A stretch of 34,729 bases of DNA, from assembly GCA_903881065.1 (NCBI GenBank), contig CAIRRW010000071.1:1-34729 (forward strand). Reading direction: 5' to 3'. Position numbers and translations under genes: made by a program. The stretch comes from an uncultured Bacteroidota bacterium (GTDB lineage Bacteria > Bacteroidota > Bacteroidia > 2-12-FULL-35-15). The notes beneath the pieces were generated by a model that had not been told where the DNA came from, ran no database searches, and saw nothing but the letters and a program-made list of their open reading frames with translations. Of the stretch, positions 34,392 through 34,729 are shown one piece after another. Every line of letters begins with the position of its first letter. The first letter of the stretch is position 1.

Positions 34392-34729
34392 ATGCAGCCA
34401 ATGCCGCAAACAATGACCGATAAAAAACGAAAAATAAATTCCTCTGTAGCTGAAGAAACCCTGCTGAAAGCATACGAATTGATGTGTACAGCCAAAGCAA
34501 TGACGGAACTTTATGAAGCAAATAAAGAAGTAACGGCAAAATATGTGCATGCTACTTCGCGCGGTCACGAAGCAATACAACTGGCAATGAGCCTGCAATT
34601 GCTTCCACAGGATTTTTTATCGGCTTACTATAGAGATGACAGTATGCTGTTGGGCATTGGCATACAGCCATATGAACTGATGCTGCAATTGATGGCAAAG
34701 CGTGATGACCCTTTTAGTGGTGGGCGTAC
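34392..34729 (+). CDS. 2-oxo-acid dehydrogenase E1 component, 5' part only
   Basis: The open frame runs from ATG 34392 to the right edge (112 codons plus two bases) without a stop. In-frame ATGs also occur at 34401 and 34413, so the exact start is uncertain. The visible part includes YELMCTAKAMTELYEANKEV, then TSRGHEAIQLA, FLSAYYRDDSMLLGIGIQPY and KRDDPFSGGRT, which is the N-terminal thiamine-diphosphate-binding region of alpha-type E1 subunits (branched-chain or pyruvate type). In Bacteroidota this version is often one long chain carrying alpha and beta parts; whether that holds here cannot be seen. Confidence 0.88.
   Translation, partial: MQPMPQTMTDKKRKINSSVAEETLLKAYELMCTAKAMTELYEANKEVTAKYVHATSRGHEAIQLAMSLQLLPQDFLSAYYRDDSMLLGIGIQPYELMLQLMAKRDDPFSGGR

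Noticed and set aside
34357..34598. Minus-strand open frames opposite the right-end gene
   Set aside because: The plus-strand frame encodes clear E1 dehydrogenase motifs through the same bases.

Overview
The window is AT-rich bacterial DNA from a member of the Bacteroidota. The lineage is inferred from a type IX secretion (T9SS) C-terminal sorting domain, giant CHU_C/SprB-type repeat proteins, Bacteroidota-type promoters (TTG, then 17-20 nt, then TAnnTTTG), an aryl-polyene/flexirubin-like ketosynthase operon, and LpxK (a Gram-negative outer membrane). No rRNA, tRNA, CRISPR array, transposase or phage gene was seen.

Layout. Positions 1-15959 (minus strand) are one enormous open reading frame that starts at 15959 and runs off the left edge, so at least 5,319 codons are present without a stop in the lines checked. 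From the N-terminus it holds a signal peptide, about seven RCC1-type repeats, a mosaic of ASH/HYDIN-like modules interrupted by GEVED-, LamG- and amidotransferase-like inserts, 22 Ig-like repeats of about 80 aa, and at least six SprB/PKD-like repeats of about 71 aa. It is a surface or secreted mega-protein. Positions 15960-16344 are non-coding and carry a 21-bp phased repeat array.

Positions 16345-23288 (minus strand) are a tight nine-gene operon behind a near-consensus promoter at 23330-23358. In transcription order it encodes a hot-dog thioesterase, a ketosynthase, a short ketosynthase-like protein, an acyl carrier protein, a second ketosynthase, a ketosynthase-like protein without its catalytic triad (chain-length-factor-like), a membrane-anchored NodB deacetylase, a LolA-like carrier and a small lipoprotein. 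This is the core of an aryl-polyene/flexirubin-type type II polyketide pathway with its envelope-delivery proteins. No ketoreductase, dehydratase, aryl-starter ligase, glycosyl/acyltransferase or MMPL exporter is next to it.

Positions 23416-29453 hold housekeeping genes: a VTT/DedA-like membrane protein, a dipeptidyl-peptidase III lipoprotein, a Tat-signal Rieske lipoprotein, then on the plus strand lpxK overlapping a purine nucleoside phosphorylase, and a convergent DUF1801-like gene. Positions 29519-32812 (minus strand) encode a GT-C (PMT/ArnT-like) glycosyltransferase and a T9SS-sorted beta-propeller-like protein. Positions 32813-33942 are non-coding and contain a second, larger 21-bp phased array that reverses orientation. 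The right end carries a tandem CDGSH iron-sulfur protein, a strong terminator, and the start of a 2-oxo-acid dehydrogenase E1 gene cut by the window edge.

The items most worth follow-up are the two 21-bp phased intergenic arrays, the seven-unit higher-order repeat inside the giant gene, and the stripped-down polyketide/LolA/deacetylase operon.
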